Origin: an uncultured Rhodobacterales bacterium
GTDB lineage: Bacteria; Pseudomonadota; Alphaproteobacteria; Rhodobacterales; Rhodobacteraceae
Length of the DNA stretch: 46,805 nucleotides
Assembly: GCA_903845215.1 (NCBI GenBank)
Contig: CAIMWI010000072.1
Span: forward strand, 1 to 46,805
Reading direction: 5' to 3'
Below are positions 31,958 through 41,995 of this stretch, piece by piece. A program made the position numbers and the translations under genes. The first letter of the stretch is position 1, and each line of letters opens with the position of its first letter. The notes beneath the pieces were generated by a model. That model saw nothing but the letters and a program-made list of their open reading frames with translations, did not search any database and was not told the origin of the DNA.

Positions 31958-33853
31958 TCAGGCCCGCAAGGCTTGCACCCTGTGTGGCAAGACACGCTCT
32001 ACCGTGCGGGTGATATCGGCCACGCTAAGGCCAGCATCGGCATACATCGCGGCAGGGCTTGCTTGTTCGATGAAGCGGTCGGGCAGGGTCAAGGTGCGCA
32101 GCCGCACCCCGTGATCAAGCCCGCCGGAATTGGCCATATATTCCAGCACCTGCGCCCCAAAGCCGCCCTGCGCCCCCTGTTCCACCGTGATCAGCGCCTG
32201 ATGATGGCGCGCCAGCTGGTTGATCAGGTCGGTGTCCAAAGGTTTGGCAAAGCGGGCATCGGCCACGGTGACGGAAATGCCCTTTGCTGCCAGCCCTTCC
32301 GCTGCCAAAAGACATTCGGGCAGGTGCGCACCAAAGCACAACAGCGCCACATCGGTTCCTTGCTGCAGCACGCGCCCCTTGCCGATTTGCAAGACTTGCC
32401 CCTGATCAGGCATCTGCACCCCGCTGCCCTCGCCGCGCGGATATCGCACAGAGATTGGGCCTTGATCATAGGCGGCGGCGGTGGCGACCATATGGGCCAG
32501 TTCGGCTTCGTCGCCCGCAGCCATCACCACAAAGCCGGGCAGGTTTGCCAAAAAGCCCACGTCAAAAGCACCTGCATGTGTCGCCCCATCGGCCCCCACA
32601 AGCCCCGCACGGTCAATAGCAAAGCGGACGGGCAGGCTTTGCAACGCCACATCATGCACGATCTGGTCATAGCCGCGCTGCAAAAAGGTGGAATAGATCG
32701 CGACGAACGGCTTTAACCCCGAGGCTGCCATCCCCGCGGCAAAGGTCACGGCGTGTTGTTCGGCAATGCCCACATCAAACACCCGTGCCGGAAAGCGTTC
32801 GGCCATGATATCTAGCCCCGTGCCAGAGGGCATGGCGGCTGTGACCGCAACAATCTTGCCATCGCGGGCGGCAGCTTCGGTCAGCGCGCGGCCAAAGACC
32901 GCCGTGTAGGCGGGTGCGTTCGACTTGGCCTTGGCCTGCGTGCCAGAGACGACATCAAACTTCGCCACGCCGTGGTACTTGTCGGCAGAATTCTCGGCCG
33001 GAGCATAGCCCTTGCCCTTGACCGTCACCGCGTGGATCAGCACCGGCCCTGTTGCACGCGATTTGGCAGCGCGCAGCGTGGCCAGAAGATCAGGGATCGA
33101 ATGGCCATCGACGGGGCCGATATAGGAAAAGCCGAGTTGTTCAAACAGCGTGGCACCAGAGGGCATGCCCGTCACAATCTGCCTCGCCCGGCGCGCGCCC
33201 TCGCGCAGGGGGCCAGGCAGGGCGGCTTCAAAACCTTCTGCCATGTCGCGCAAAAGGTCAAAGGGTTTGTGCCGCGACAACCCGTTCAGATAGCGGTTCA
33301 ACGCACCCACGGGGGGGGCGATGCTCATGTCATTGTCGTTGAGAATGACAAACATCCGCTTGCCCAAATGGCCTGCGGCGTTCATCGCCTCATAGGCCAT
33401 GCCAGCGGTTATGGCCCCATCGCCGATCACCGCGATAGCGTCGCCCGTGGGCTGGCCCATATCGCGCCCGATGGTAAAGCCCAAAGCCGCCGAAATGCTG
33501 GTGGAAGAATGCGCCGCGCCGAAGGGGTCGTAGCTGCTTTCTGATCGTTTGGTAAAGCCCGAAACCCCACCCTCTTGGCGCAGGCTGTGCATCCGGTTGC
33601 GCCGACCTGTCAGGATTTTGTGGGGATAGCATTGGTGGCCCACATCCCAGATCAGCTTATCCACCGGCGTGTCAAAGACGGCATGGATCGCCACCGTCAG
33701 TTCCACCACGCCCAAAGACGACCCCAGATGCCCGCCGGTTTTAGAGACGACCGAGATCACCTCGGCCCGTACCTCATCAGCCAATCGCCCCAATTCGGCA
33801 TCGCTCATCCCCTTAAGGTCGGCGGGAGAGGAAACTTTATCAAGCAGCGACAT
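31958..33853 (-). CDS. dxs: 1-Deoxy-D-xylulose-5-phosphate synthase
   Basis: Dxs makes DXP from pyruvate and glyceraldehyde-3-phosphate with thiamine diphosphate, the entry to the MEP isoprenoid pathway. The 631-residue protein shows [35 protein letters not shown], the ThDP site [17 protein letters not shown] and [18 protein letters not shown] 33853 is preceded by AAAGG. A dxs copy follows pufX in Rhodobacter capsulatus as well, linking isoprenoid supply to photosystem genes. A terminator behind pufX separates it from the puf operon, so it may have its own promoter. Confidence 0.96.
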   Translation of the reverse strand: MSLLDKVSSPADLKGMSDAELGRLADEVRAEVISVVSKTGGHLGSSLGVVELTVAIHAVFDTPVDKLIWDVGHQCYPHKILTGRRNRMHSLRQEGGVSGFTKRSESSYDPFGAAHSSTSISAALGFTIGRDMGQPTGDAIAVIGDGAITAGMAYEAMNAAGHLGKRMFVILNDNDMSIAPPVGALNRYLNGLSRHKPFDLLRDMAEGFEAALPGPLREGARRARQIVTGMPSGATLFEQLGFSYIGPVDGHSIPDLLATLRAAKSRATGPVLIHAVTVKGKGYAPAENSADKYHGVAKFDVVSGTQAKAKSNAPAYTAVFGRALTEAAARDGKIVAVTAAMPSGTGLDIMAERFPARVFDVGIAEQHAVTFAAGMAASGLKPFVAIYSTFLQRGYDQIVHDVALQSLPVRFAIDRAGLVGADGATHAGAFDVGFLANLPGFVVMAAGDEAELAHMVATAAAYDQGPISVRYPRGEGSGVQMPDQGQVLQIGKGRVLQQGTDVALLCFGAHLPECLLAAEGLAAKGISVTVADARFAKPLDTDLINQLARHHQALITVEQGAQGGFGAQVLEYMANSGGLDHGVRLRTLTLPDRFIEQASPAAMYADAGLSVADITRTVERVLPHRVQALRA

Positions 33854-33870
33854 GGGGTTGGCCTTTCAAT

Positions 33871-33904
33871 AAAAAAAGGTGCCGGGTGGCTGACACACGG
33901 CACC
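33871..33904 (-). terminator. Terminator downstream of pufX
   Basis: On the minus strand a 7-bp stem (GGTGCCG / CGGCACC) with a 13-nt loop is followed by TTTTTTT. It lies about 120 nt behind the pufX stop and just upstream of dxs. Confidence 0.85.
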
Positions 33905-33909
33905 AGGTC

Positions 33910-34013
33910 CCTGTTGCCAACAGGAAGGGAACCGGGCTGTGGTAGGTGCCCAGGTTTGGGCCGGCATAAGGCCCGAACGTCGTGGCGGACCGAGGGCAGG
34001 CGCTCTCGGTCCG
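33910..34013 (-). other. Array of stem-loops in the pufX 3' region
   Basis: Three dyads precede the terminator: CGGACCGAG/CTCGGTCCG (33986-34013), GGGCC/GGCCC (33958-33974) and CCTGTT/AACAGG (33910-33924). There is no coding potential of note. In Rhodobacter the puf 3' end carries stabilising stem-loops that protect the pufLMX message from exonucleases; the same role is inferred here. Confidence 0.65.
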
Positions 34014-34021
34014 TGCGGTCA

Positions 34022-34249
34022 TCAGACGATGTCCTGCGTTTGAACGATCTGCAGCGCGCCATAGGGCGAAGGTGCGGTTTTGCTTCTTTCATCCAGAAGT
34101 TGGCCGACCCCCCAGATCACCAGCAGCACCAGACCAAGGGCTAATAGGCCAACGCTAGCCATAAAGCCGCCCCAGATCATCTGCCCCAAGGCCCATACGC
34201 GTAAGCGCACGGTAGGGTTTTGGTCTTCAAGGTAGTTTCCACCAGACAT
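34022..34249 (-). CDS. pufX: RC-LH1 core protein PufX
   Basis: A 75-residue single-span protein encoded 11 nt after pufM. It has a charged N-terminus (DQNPTVRLRVWA), one membrane helix (about 21-50) with glycines at 22, 27, 28, 34 and 39, and a polar C-terminus. In Rhodobacter, PufX opens the LH1 ring for quinone exchange and promotes core dimers. PufX sequences diverge strongly, so identity rests on position, size, topology and the LRLWV/QM-like start (here RLRVWALGQM). No pufC is present between pufM and dxs. Confidence 0.85.
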   Translation of the reverse strand: MSGGNYLEDQNPTVRLRVWALGQMIWGGFMASVGLLALGLVLLVIWGVGQLLDERSKTAPSPYGALQIVQTQDIV

Positions 34250-34260
34250 GACAGCTCCTA

Positions 34261-35181
34261 TTACAGCGGCGCGTAGCCGTGGTCTTGCGCCCAGACATAC
34301 CAGTTATCGACAACGGTTCCGGTGAGAAGAATTCCAATCCCGCCGGTGATCGGCACCAGAATGGCAAACCACCAAGCCCAGCGGTGGATCCCTTCCATTG
34401 TGGCGTTAAAGCCCATGGTCCAGCGCCAGAACAAAGCGGCGCGTTCCGAGGCAGTGCCACGGTCGACGATCTGCTCTAACTCTCGGTCGCCACCCAGACG
34501 GGTGACAGACAAGATGGTCGCCCCGTGCATGGCAAACAACAGGGCTGACCCGTACAGGAACACAATGCTCAGCGCATGGAAGGGGTTATAGAACAGGTTC
34601 CCATAGGTCAGGCTGAACAAGTTGGTCCAATCAAGGTGCGAGAAGATGCCGTAAGGCACGGCTTCCGACCAGCTTCCCATCAGCACGGGGCGGATAAAGC
34701 CCAGCACCATCACCAGCCACAGGGCCGCAGCAAAAGCCCAAGCGATATGCTTGCCCATGCCCAAAGCCTCGGCCCGAAGGTAGGTGCGTATCCACCAAGA
34801 CCACAGCGAGATCATAAAGAAGAAACCCGCCACCAAGAACAACCCGCCCTGATCCATCGGCGGAATCCGCAGGCCCCATTCAGGGGCGGGCGGTTCCAGC
34901 GACAGCCAGAACAGATCGCGCAGGAACACAGCCGGATCGTAGCCCGCCTGACGCCAGAACCAAAAGCCGATGATTTCGAACCAGATAAGGCCGGTGATAA
35001 TGCTCACCACACCAAATGTGCCCAGATAAATCGGCCCCAATTGGGCGTTGCCGATCCATCCCATCAGGGTCGAGAAGCTTGCGCTTTTGGTGCGCGCGCC
35101 GACATCTACCCCTTCGACCATCCCCATTTCGGGGGCGGCGCTGACCTGAACTTGGGTGAAAAAGTTCTGATACTCAGCCAT
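34261..35181 (-). CDS. pufM: Reaction centre subunit M
   Basis: The 306-residue M subunit has five membrane helices. Pigment and iron ligands are visible as His182 (SHLDW), His202 (NPFHAL), His219 (AMHGATIL) and His266 (EGIHRW), with an acidic iron-ligand region near 234 (GGDRELEQ). ATG 35181 gives the typical start [13 protein letters not shown] and overlaps the end of pufL by 8 nt. The frame extends further upstream without meaning. Confidence 0.98.
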   Translation of the reverse strand: MAEYQNFFTQVQVSAAPEMGMVEGVDVGARTKSASFSTLMGWIGNAQLGPIYLGTFGVVSIITGLIWFEIIGFWFWRQAGYDPAVFLRDLFWLSLEPPAPEWGLRIPPMDQGGLFLVAGFFFMISLWSWWIRTYLRAEALGMGKHIAWAFAAALWLVMVLGFIRPVLMGSWSEAVPYGIFSHLDWTNLFSLTYGNLFYNPFHALSIVFLYGSALLFAMHGATILSVTRLGGDRELEQIVDRGTASERAALFWRWTMGFNATMEGIHRWAWWFAILVPITGGIGILLTGTVVDNWYVWAQDHGYAPL

Positions 35182-36022
35182 TGATACCCCCATGAACATT
35201 CGCAAAGATTGGCAGGTTCAGCCACCAGTTCCACCAATCAACCCATTGGTCGAACCAGATGGTGCCCGATGCCAGAATGCACAGCGCGCTGAAGAAGGCT
35301 GCGTTTATGGCAAGCAGCATCCCCACCCGGTGGATCCCCAAAGTGCCGACCGAATAGCCGATCAGGTCACGAAAGAAGGTGTCTTCGTGATCGGGGGTCT
35401 TCATCAGTTGCCCCTTGGGCGGATTTGCCGCCGACAGGATCAAGCCGCCATGCAGCGCCAAGGCCAAAGCATTGGTGAAGAACAAACTGACGGCAATCAT
35501 ATGCAGCGGGTTGTAGTGAAAGTTGCCGTAGGTGTAGCCCGTGTTAGACACCCAATCGAGGTGGCTAAAAATCCCATAAGGGAAGGCATAGCCCCAAGCG
35601 CCCATCAATAGCGGGCGGATCACCGTCAAGGCGACATAGGCAAAGATCGCCACGCCAAAGGCCATGGGCACATGCAGCCCGATGCCTAGCTTGCGACAGA
35701 TTTCGACCTCGCGCAGGGCCCAGCTGACAAAAGCACCCACGGCGCAAAAGGTGATAATCTGCCACAAGCCACCTTTCAGCATGGGGGCAAGCCCCAAGCC
35801 CAAGGCCACATCGGGCGGATTGATCGAAATCAGCCAAGGATTCCAGGTCGGCCCCATGGCCGCCCCGTAAAAGATCAAGATGGTGCCCAACACGGCAAAG
35901 AAGAATGTTGTGACCCCAAAAAAGCCGACATAGAACGGCCCGACCCAAAAGTCGAACAGGTTCCCGCCGACAAGCGTGCCACCCGGCACGCGGTATTTTC
36001 GCTCGAAGCTGAGCAGTGCCAT
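35174..36022 (-). CDS. pufL: Reaction centre subunit L
   Basis: The 282-residue L subunit begins [20 protein letters not shown]. Counting the initiator Met, His154, His174, His191 and His231 are the bacteriochlorophyll and iron ligands (153, 173, 190, 230 in mature numbering). Glu213, Asp214 and Ser224 correspond to the L212/L213/L223 proton path to QB. GAGAGGGAAGC precedes the ATG. It is separated from pufA by 126 nt containing a strong hairpin. Confidence 0.98.
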   Translation of the reverse strand: MALLSFERKYRVPGGTLVGGNLFDFWVGPFYVGFFGVTTFFFAVLGTILIFYGAAMGPTWNPWLISINPPDVALGLGLAPMLKGGLWQIITFCAVGAFVSWALREVEICRKLGIGLHVPMAFGVAIFAYVALTVIRPLLMGAWGYAFPYGIFSHLDWVSNTGYTYGNFHYNPLHMIAVSLFFTNALALALHGGLILSAANPPKGQLMKTPDHEDTFFRDLIGYSVGTLGIHRVGMLLAINAAFFSALCILASGTIWFDQWVDWWNWWLNLPIFANVHGGING

Positions 36023-36085
36023 GCTTCCCTCTCCGCATTGGACCGAGGGTTCCCGCGCCGCTATGGCGGGCCAGAAACCGTCTGA

Positions 36086-36103
36086 TGTAAGCCTTAATTG
36101 ACA
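36086..36103. promoter_or_regulatory. PpsR-like site between pufA and pufL
   Basis: TGTAAGCCTTAATTGACA matches TGT-N12-ACA, and the outer parts match the bchF operator TGTAAG...TTGACA. It is a single site with no tandem partner seen, so it may be chance. About 11 matches to this loose pattern are expected in a window of this size. Confidence 0.35.
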
Positions 36104-36105
36104 GG

Positions 36106-36137
36106 TTGGTGCGGGCGGCTGACGTCGCCCGCACCAA
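36106..36137 (-). other. pufA-pufL intercistronic stem-loop
   Basis: A perfect 12-bp stem (TTGGTGCGGGCG / CGCCCGCACCAA) with an 8-nt loop lies 12 nt behind the pufA stop. No T-run follows. Its position equals that of the Rhodobacter hairpin that stabilises the pufBA segment and helps give more LH1 than reaction centre. Confidence 0.85.
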
Positions 36138-36148
36138 ATGCAACGCCT

Positions 36149-36343
36149 TTACGGGGCGGGTGCTGCAGCGGGGTCCACCGGCGCGTAGCCGTGCTTGGCC
36201 GATGCAATGTCAAACCAGTTGTAAGACGGGTTCGACAGCAGAACGAGGTGGATCATCGCGGCCAAGAGGAACAGGAACACGCCCTGTGCCACAAAAACGC
36301 GACGGGGATCGAAGATCAGCCAGACTTTATAGAACTTGCTCAT
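36149..36343 (-). CDS. pufA: LH1 alpha polypeptide
   Basis: A 64-residue antenna protein with one membrane helix. It starts [20 protein letters not shown], and His32 (MIHLVLLS) ligates bacteriochlorophyll. The C-terminus ends in a Pro/Ala tail ([10 protein letters not shown]). ATG 36343 was chosen by family start and by the GGGGGAAAAAGAA leader. It lies 13 nt after pufB. Confidence 0.97.
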   Translation of the reverse strand: MSKFYKVWLIFDPRRVFVAQGVFLFLLAAMIHLVLLSNPSYNWFDIASAKHGYAPVDPAAAPAP

Positions 36344-36356
36344 TTCTTTTTCCCCC

Positions 36357-36506
36357 TCAGAACCACGGACGCCACATGTACACGGCCACATGAGCGACAA
36401 CGGCGATGGTCACGAACAACCAAAGCCCGCTCATATAGACCGAGTGCAGTTCTTGCGCCTGCTGGTCGGTGAGACCTGTGAAAGACAGGTCAGATTTATC
36501 AGCCAT
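36357..36506 (-). CDS. pufB: LH1 beta polypeptide
   Basis: A 49-residue antenna protein ([20 protein letters not shown]) with conserved His21 and the bacteriochlorophyll ligand His39 in the membrane helix, ending in YMWRPWF. ATG 36506 follows CGGAGGATACT, a strong ribosome-binding site. It is the first structural gene of the pufBALMX segment. Confidence 0.97.
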   Translation of the reverse strand: MADKSDLSFTGLTDQQAQELHSVYMSGLWLFVTIAVVAHVAVYMWRPWF

Positions 36507-36535
36507 AGTATCCTCCGGACATTCGGACTGACGCC

Positions 36536-36608
36536 GCATTCCCTGCGGCCGGGCCACGGTGGGCGGAATGCCCCTCCGATGTTTCGCCATCCCCTTTTGG
36601 GAAGGGCG
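36536..36608 (-). other. Stem-loops between pufQ and pufB
   Basis: Two dyads lie in the 117-nt gap: CGCCATCCCC/GGGAAGGGCG (36585-36608, imperfect) and GCATTCC/GGAATGC (36536-36571, long loop). They probably mark a processing or stability element at the 5' end of the pufBA message, as known in Rhodobacter. Confidence 0.5.
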
Positions 36609-36623
36609 AATTCTGTTGCGCGG

Positions 36624-36845
36624 TTACCCGCGGAAAATCATAGGCGTCACGGCCTGCGCATCTTTCCAGGCCCGCGCCATCGGGTTCAACCGCGGCAGGC
36701 TGGCGTGGCGGATCAACTGGTAGGTCCAGCCGATCACATGCGGCAAAAGAGCCAAGCAGACGATCAAGGCAAAGTAGGTGACGAACTCGGCCTTGTTCAC
36801 GCGTTTGGCGTGATGCAGATCCCCGTTTGCGGTGTAGTCGCTCAT
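36624..36845 (-). CDS. pufQ: PufQ, bacteriochlorophyll-linked regulatory protein
   Basis: A 73-residue protein with one membrane helix ([22 protein letters not shown]). PufQ at the head of the puf operon promotes bacteriochlorophyll synthesis or delivery in Rhodobacter; the mechanism is not settled. The family features [17 protein letters not shown] and [15 protein letters not shown] are present. The start overlaps the bchZ stop (ATGA), so puf transcription may come from promoters inside bchZ and from bchC. Confidence 0.92.
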   Translation of the reverse strand: MSDYTANGDLHHAKRVNKAEFVTYFALIVCLALLPHVIGWTYQLIRHASLPRLNPMARAWKDAQAVTPMIFRG

Positions 36846-38320
36846 GATCGTCCTCCTTCGTTGACGGACAAGCCTGCGCCGGGCAGACCTTCCACAGTTT
36901 CGCGCACCACCCGTTCGGCCCCGGAATCAAGTGCTGCCTTTTCGGCAGCATCACGCAGCGACCTTGCGGCGCTGATCCGGGTCAGAATGGGGTGCGTGTT
37001 GACAATTCTGTCCAAAGCCGCCTGCGCATCAGCATCCCAAGGGAAGTCGCGGCGCAGGGTTGTGGGTGTTGCTTGGGCCGAGTCCATCTCGGTGCCCAAG
37101 GGCAGTATGTGAAACAGCGCGTCAAACAGGCTGTTGCACACTTCTTGCAAAATCCAGACTGCGCCCGAATATCCCATCATCGGCGTGCCGATGGCGCGGC
37201 GGATGGCAGCACCCGGGAAAGAGGCGGGGATGAAACTGGGCGCAGGGCCAAAGCCGCCCTTCATTTCCGCCAGATACATCTTTTCATTGATCGACCCCAT
37301 CACAACCAGCGGGCGGTGCTGTTTAAGCAGTGCGCGCACGGCGTCATTGTTGGTCTTTTTGCCCGGAATCCGCGCCACGGCAAAGGCGCAGGGCAGGCCA
37401 AGGTCGCCTTCCAGATAGGCGCGAACGCCGCGCGCATAGGTTTCATTGGCCACAATGCCAAAGCTGGCCGTGGCAAAAAAGTCTTGCGTGACCGAGCGCC
37501 ACAAATCCCAGACGGGTTTCAGCGTGGAATGCTTTTCTTTTTCGATGAAAGGCTCGGGGTCCAGCCCCAGCAAGTCACCCAAGGTGCGCAGGAATTTCGT
37601 GGTGGAATCAATGCCAAAGGGCGCTTGCAGATAGGGTTTGCCCAAAAGTTCTGCCAAGCCACGGCCAAATTCACGGTACATGACGACGTTGACATCGGCG
37701 TTAACCAGGTTGCGCATTTCGGCCACATGGGCGCCCAGCGGCATGACCATGTTCACCTCTGCCCCGATGCCTTCGACCAAACGGCGGATTTCGTGCAGGT
37801 CGGACGCCATGTTAAACACGCCGTACATTGGCCCCAGAATGTTAACGCGCGGCTTTGATCCCACAGGCCGCGCCGTTTCGGGCGGCATGCGGCCCTTGGT
37901 CTGGCCGAATTCGGTGAAGATCCACGTCATGGCGCGATCGGCGGTTTGCCACTGGTCTTCGTCAATCGTGCGCGGCAAGAAGCGTTGAATATTGGTGCCC
38001 ATAGGTGTGACGCCGCCACCGATCATCTCGGCAATCGACCCTGTCACAACCACCGCAGGCAGGGCCGGATCCAGCGTTTTCCACGCCCGCCGCATCGCGC
38101 CTTCGGTGCCATCACGGCCCAGTTCATCCTCGCCCAAGCCTGTGACAACGATGGGCAATTCATGCGGCGGCAGCGCATCGGTGTAGTGCAAAACCGAGGT
38201 GACGGGCAGGTTTTCGCAGCCCACCGGCCCGTCGATCACCACTTGCAACCCTTTGACGGCGCAAAACGCATAGACCGCGCCCCAATAGCCCCCCGCCCGA
38301 TCGTGATCTTGGATCAGCAT
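36842..38320 (-). CDS. bchZ: Chlorophyllide a reductase subunit Z
   Basis: BchZ pairs with BchY as catalytic component of the reductase that turns chlorophyllide a into a bacteriochlorin. The 492-residue protein resembles BchB/Nif[41 protein letters not shown] and [16 protein letters not shown]. The ATG shares a base with the bchY stop. It is part of crtF-bchCXYZ-puf. Confidence 0.96.
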   Translation of the reverse strand: MLIQDHDRAGGYWGAVYAFCAVKGLQVVIDGPVGCENLPVTSVLHYTDALPPHELPIVVTGLGEDELGRDGTEGAMRRAWKTLDPALPAVVVTGSIAEMIGGGVTPMGTNIQRFLPRTIDEDQWQTADRAMTWIFTEFGQTKGRMPPETARPVGSKPRVNILGPMYGVFNMASDLHEIRRLVEGIGAEVNMVMPLGAHVAEMRNLVNADVNVVMYREFGRGLAELLGKPYLQAPFGIDSTTKFLRTLGDLLGLDPEPFIEKEKHSTLKPVWDLWRSVTQDFFATASFGIVANETYARGVRAYLEGDLGLPCAFAVARIPGKKTNNDAVRALLKQHRPLVVMGSINEKMYLAEMKGGFGPAPSFIPASFPGAAIRRAIGTPMMGYSGAVWILQEVCNSLFDALFHILPLGTEMDSAQATPTTLRRDFPWDADAQAALDRIVNTHPILTRISAARSLRDAAEKAALDSGAERVVRETVEGLPGAGLSVNEGGRS

Positions 38321-39888
38321 CAGATCATCTCCTCGGCCTTGGCGGCTTTGGCGGCCTTGTCGAGCTTCTTTTGGTGCAGTGCGCGGAAATCGGGGCGCAG
38401 GTTGGGCGCACCTTCCCAGATACCCGCGGTGTCACCGGTGCCCACGCCTTCGAAAAAGGCTTTCATGCCTTCCATACGCGCACGCCCTGCGATGGCGGCG
38501 TTGACCACTTGGCCCAAAGACCCAGCCCCCGCAGGCCCCATCAACGGGCGGGCAGAGATGAGGTTGGTGAAATACAGGGCCGGTATCGCAAGTTCTTTGG
38601 CCTTTTGAACCAAGGGCGTTGTGCCAACGGCCAAATCGGGGCGGATCGCTTCCATCGCCGAGGCGTCGTCTTCCAGACTGGCGCGGAACTTGACCTTAAC
38701 GCCCTTGGCTTCCAGCCATTCCAGATCCGGCGCGCTCCACGGGGTTTTGGGGCAGGCGGTGCCGACATAGGGCACATGGGCCCCCGATTCGATCAGCAAG
38801 CGCGCCACCAGCAGTTCAGACCCTTCATAGCCCGACAGCGTGATAGTGCCCTTGATCGCACTGCCTGCCAAAGCGCCTTTTATGGCGGGCAAGAAGGCGT
38901 TCTGCGCAGCGGCAATCCGGGCCGGATCAACATTATAGGCATCGCCAATCGCAGCCAGCCAAGCGGCGGTGCCGTCAACGCCCACGGGGGCAGACCCCAC
39001 AACCTTGCGGCCTGCCGATTGAAACTCGCGCACGGCGGCGGTGTAGAAGGGGTGGATGGCGGCCACGACATCGCAGTCAAGGGCGGCGTAAAGTTCGCGC
39101 CACTCGCGGCAGGGCACCACGGGGCCGGCAGCCAGCCCAAGCGGGGCCAAGAGCGCGCCGATCATCATCGGATCGGCGGGGAACATCTCGCCCAGCAGGG
39201 CCACTTGTGGCCGGTCAGACCGGCCAGATGCAGGGGCCGCGACGGGGCCAGCCTCTATCTCGGCGCGTGCGTATTTCAGCATGGCACCGGCCAGAACATC
39301 CTTGGCTTCGGCATGGGTCGGGATGCCAAAACCCGGCACGTCGATGCCGACAATACGCACGCCGTTGATTTCGCTAGGCAGTAATTTCAGCGGCACGCCC
39401 GATGCCGTGGGCACGCACAGGTTGGTCACAACAATCGCGTCATTGCGATCAGGGTCAGCCAGTTCATGCACCGCATCGCGAATGTCTTCAAACAGCTTGC
39501 CCGTCACCAAGGATTCCGAGTTGAAGGGCACATAGCCTACCGATCGCCGCGCGCCGTAAAAGTGGCTGACAAAGGTCAAGCCATAAACACAGCAGGCCGA
39601 TCCCGACAGCACTGTCGCCACCCGCCGCATCCGCAAGCCCACGCGCAGCGACCCGAAGGCGGGGCACATGCTTTGCGGTTTGTCATGCGGGCCTTGCGGG
39701 TAATCGCGGGCGTATTGATCCAACAGGTCCGAATTGCCCGCCGCCCGCGCCGCCGCTTGCATCGTTTCTGCCCCAGCATGACACCCCATGCCGTCCACAG
39801 GGGCAGCCCCCTGCGGTTCTGGCAAATCGACCGAGGCAAGCTCGGTCAAAGGTGCCTGATTGGCTTTGTCATAGCTGACTTCGCTCAT
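38320..39888 (-). CDS. bchY: Chlorophyllide a reductase subunit Y
   Basis: The 522-residue BchY is NifD/BchN-like. The N-terminal part has [26 protein letters not shown] and [21 protein letters not shown], with cysteines that hold the YZ cluster, and [18 protein letters not shown]. The C-terminus is Lys/Ala-rich ([15 protein letters not shown]). A 23-codon ORF overlaps its start codon and the end of bchX. Confidence 0.96.
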   Translation of the reverse strand: MSEVSYDKANQAPLTELASVDLPEPQGAAPVDGMGCHAGAETMQAAARAAGNSDLLDQYARDYPQGPHDKPQSMCPAFGSLRVGLRMRRVATVLSGSACCVYGLTFVSHFYGARRSVGYVPFNSESLVTGKLFEDIRDAVHELADPDRNDAIVVTNLCVPTASGVPLKLLPSEINGVRIVGIDVPGFGIPTHAEAKDVLAGAMLKYARAEIEAGPVAAPASGRSDRPQVALLGEMFPADPMMIGALLAPLGLAAGPVVPCREWRELYAALDCDVVAAIHPFYTAAVREFQSAGRKVVGSAPVGVDGTAAWLAAIGDAYNVDPARIAAAQNAFLPAIKGALAGSAIKGTITLSGYEGSELLVARLLIESGAHVPYVGTACPKTPWSAPDLEWLEAKGVKVKFRASLEDDASAMEAIRPDLAVGTTPLVQKAKELAIPALYFTNLISARPLMGPAGAGSLGQVVNAAIAGRARMEGMKAFFEGVGTGDTAGIWEGAPNLRPDFRALHQKKLDKAAKAAKAEEMI

Positions 39889-39956
39889 TTCCGGGATGCC
39901 CCGGACATGCGCTGCAGGGCTGCTTCAAACTGGGCGAGGGCTTCCAGATCAAACAT
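39885..39956 (-). CDS. Possible 23-residue bridging ORF between bchX and bchY
   Basis: An ATG at 39956 overlaps the last 8 nt of bchX (ATGTTTGA), and the TGA at 39885-39887 overlaps the bchY ATG as ATGA. The predicted peptide is acidic and helical at first, then basic ([19 protein letters not shown], then ASRK). It fills the 60-nt bchX-bchY gap exactly. It may act as a leader that couples translation of bchX to bchY, or it may be chance. Confidence 0.4.
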   Translation of the reverse strand: MFDLEALAQFEAALQRMSGASRK

Positions 39957-40953
39957 TGTCATACACCACTTCAAGGGATTTCTTCAAAACGGCGTTTTTG
40001 CCGCGCATATCGGCATCGCTGGCGGGCATCAGCACAAAATCAGCCCCCGTCACTTCGGCCGAGAACAAGCTAAGCAATCCGTCTTGGTTGACGGGCGAGG
40101 GGCGCACCGGCGGGGCAATGGCCACGGCTTCGGCCAGTTGCGCAAACATCGGCCCCCATTGGCTTTCATAGCTGCCAACAATCTGATAATTCGCACTTTT
40201 CTTGCGCAGATCGTCGTCTTGCGGGATGGCGGCCAGCACCGGAATGCCAACCGTCTTGGCAAAGGCGGCGGCTTCGCCCGTGCCATCATCCTTGTTGATC
40301 ACAAGACCCGCGATGCCGACATTTCCGCCCAGTTTGCGGAAATACTCCACCGCCGAGCAGACGTTGTTGGCCACATACAGGCTTTGCAGGTCGTTCGAGG
40401 CGACCAAGATCACCTTTTGCGCCATGTCACGGGCGATGGGCAGGCCAAAGCCGCCGCAGACCACGTCACCTAGGAAATCAAGCAGAACATAGTCAAAGTC
40501 CCAATCGTGGAACCCCAGCTTTTCCAGCAGTTCAAACCCGTGGATGATGCCGCGACCGCCGCAGCCCCGACCAACCTCTGGCCCGCCCAGTTCCATCGCA
40601 AAGACGCCGCCGCGCTTAAAGCAGACGTCGCCGATTTTCACCTCTTCCCCGGCCAGTTTCTTCTTGGACGAGGTTTCGATGATTGTCGGGCAGGCCTTGC
40701 CGCCAAACAGCAGGCTGGTTGTGTCAGATTTGGGGTCGCAGCCGATCAGCAGCACGCGTTTGCCCATTTCGGCCATCATGTGTGACAGGTTGGCAAGGGT
40801 GAAGCTTTTGCCGATCCCGCCTTTGCCATAGATCGCGATGATCTGGGTTTTCTTGGTGGGTTCGCCCTGCGGGATTTCAAGCGTGGGTTCTTGCGCCGCC
40901 TCGTTGCGCAGGCGTGTATCGAAATCCTTCAGATTCGGGATATCCATCGTCAT
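39949..40953 (-). CDS. bchX: Chlorophyllide a reductase ATPase subunit X
   Basis: BchX is the BchL/NifH-like electron donor for BchYZ. The 334-residue protein has the P-loop [15 protein letters not shown] (about 41-55), [12 protein letters not shown], and cluster cysteines 131 (GRGCGGRG) and 166 (GDVVCGGF). ATG 40953 overlaps the bchC stop (ATGA) and follows GGAG; ATG 40947 is two codons later. Confidence 0.97.
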   Translation of the reverse strand: MTMDIPNLKDFDTRLRNEAAQEPTLEIPQGEPTKKTQIIAIYGKGGIGKSFTLANLSHMMAEMGKRVLLIGCDPKSDTTSLLFGGKACPTIIETSSKKKLAGEEVKIGDVCFKRGGVFAMELGGPEVGRGCGGRGIIHGFELLEKLGFHDWDFDYVLLDFLGDVVCGGFGLPIARDMAQKVILVASNDLQSLYVANNVCSAVEYFRKLGGNVGIAGLVINKDDGTGEAAAFAKTVGIPVLAAIPQDDDLRKKSANYQIVGSYESQWGPMFAQLAEAVAIAPPVRPSPVNQDGLLSLFSAEVTGADFVLMPASDADMRGKNAVLKKSLEVVYDNV

Positions 40954-41903
40954 GCTTGGCCGCTCCAATCTAGGATCATTTTTAGGCAGTCGGGGTTGGT
41001 AAAGGCCGTCTCGTAGGCCAAAGGTGCGCTTGCGGCTGGGCTGGTGTGGGTGACCAAGCCGTCAAGTGACAAAGCGCCGCTTTCGACAAGCTGGCGGGTG
41101 ACGGTCAGGTCTTCTGCCGCCCATTCTGCGGCGATGCGCAGGCGGGCCTCTTTCATAAAGGCGGGTGGGAAGGCGAAGGACAGGGGGGCCGTGTAAAAGC
41201 CCGCCAAGACCACCTCGCCGCCCTTGGCCATGCGGCCGATGAGCGTGTTGAGCAGATCGGGCGCGCCCGAGGCATCATAGATCGCGCGGTAATTCCGGCG
41301 TGAGTCGGTATCGGGATGCACTACGTCATAGCCTATCGCGCCTGCATGCCGTGCGGGGTTTGTCTCCCACACCGTGGGCGCAGGGCCACCGGCGGCCAGC
41401 GTCAATCGTGCCAAAAGCCGGCCCAGAACGCCGTGGCCCACGATCAGATCGGGCAAGGCATGGGGCGGGGCAAGGGCGTGGCGCGCTGTGGCGGCCAAGG
41501 CCAGCAAGGCCCCCATGGCCCCAAATCCGCGATCCATCTTGGTGATGCGGCTGGCCTGCGAGACCAGCACCCGCGAAGCCGCACCGAAAAGCCCGCGGAT
41601 CGGGCCTTGGTCGTTGTTTTCAAAGCAATTTGCGCCAGGAACAAAGACGTAATCGCCAACCTGAAAGCCGCTGTCAGCCCCCGCCTCGATCACCTCGCCT
41701 GCGGCCTCGTAGCCCGGAACCAGCGGATAGCCCATGCCGGGAAAGGGCGGCATGGTCCCGGACCAAAACAGCTTTTCGGTGCCGGTGGAAATACCGCTGT
41801 GGTGGATTTGCACCACCACATCCGCAGGCCCCGGCGCAGTCAGAACGACTTGGGCTAACGCCAAGTCCTTCGGGCCCGACAAGATAACTGCAGTGGTTTT
41901 CAC
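40950..41903 (-). CDS. bchC: 3-Hydroxyethyl bacteriochlorophyllide a dehydrogenase
   Basis: BchC oxidises the 3-hydroxyethyl group to acetyl with NAD. The 317-residue protein is a medium-chain-dehydrogenase relative: [34 protein letters not shown] and [15 protein letters not shown]. The start is GTG 41903 with AAGGAAG 7 nt upstream. Two PpsR operators and a good sigma-70-type promoter lie 65-105 nt upstream. Confidence 0.96.
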   Translation of the reverse strand: MKTTAVILSGPKDLALAQVVLTAPGPADVVVQIHHSGISTGTEKLFWSGTMPPFPGMGYPLVPGYEAAGEVIEAGADSGFQVGDYVFVPGANCFENNDQGPIRGLFGAASRVLVSQASRITKMDRGFGAMGALLALAATARHALAPPHALPDLIVGHGVLGRLLARLTLAAGGPAPTVWETNPARHAGAIGYDVVHPDTDSRRNYRAIYDASGAPDLLNTLIGRMAKGGEVVLAGFYTAPLSFAFPPAFMKEARLRIAAEWAAEDLTVTRQLVESGALSLDGLVTHTSPAASAPLAYETAFTNPDCLKMILDWSGQA

Positions 41904-41963
41904 GGTCGCTTCCTTGATCTAGCGCAAAATCCGCCTTGGATTCTGCAGCCCTTCACGCTTATG

Positions 41964-41981
41964 TGTCATTCTAAGCTTACA
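41964..41981. promoter_or_regulatory. PpsR/CrtJ operator upstream of bchC (proximal)
   Basis: TGTCATTCTAAGCTTACA fits TGT-N12-ACA and covers the predicted -10 element of the bchC promoter. It is 8 bp from the second operator. Confidence 0.85.
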
Positions 41982-41995
41982 GATTGAACTGTCAA
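41968..41995 (-). promoter_or_regulatory. Predicted bchC promoter
   Basis: On the minus strand TTGACA (41995-41990) and TAGAAT (41973-41968) are 16 nt apart, close to the sigma-70 consensus. Both hexamers are embedded in PpsR operators. Confidence 0.72.

Noticed and set aside
41914-41927. TTGATCTAGCGCAA upstream of bchC as an FnrL site
   Set aside because: The second half is degenerate (CGCAA instead of ATCAA) and it covers the region just before the ribosome-binding site.
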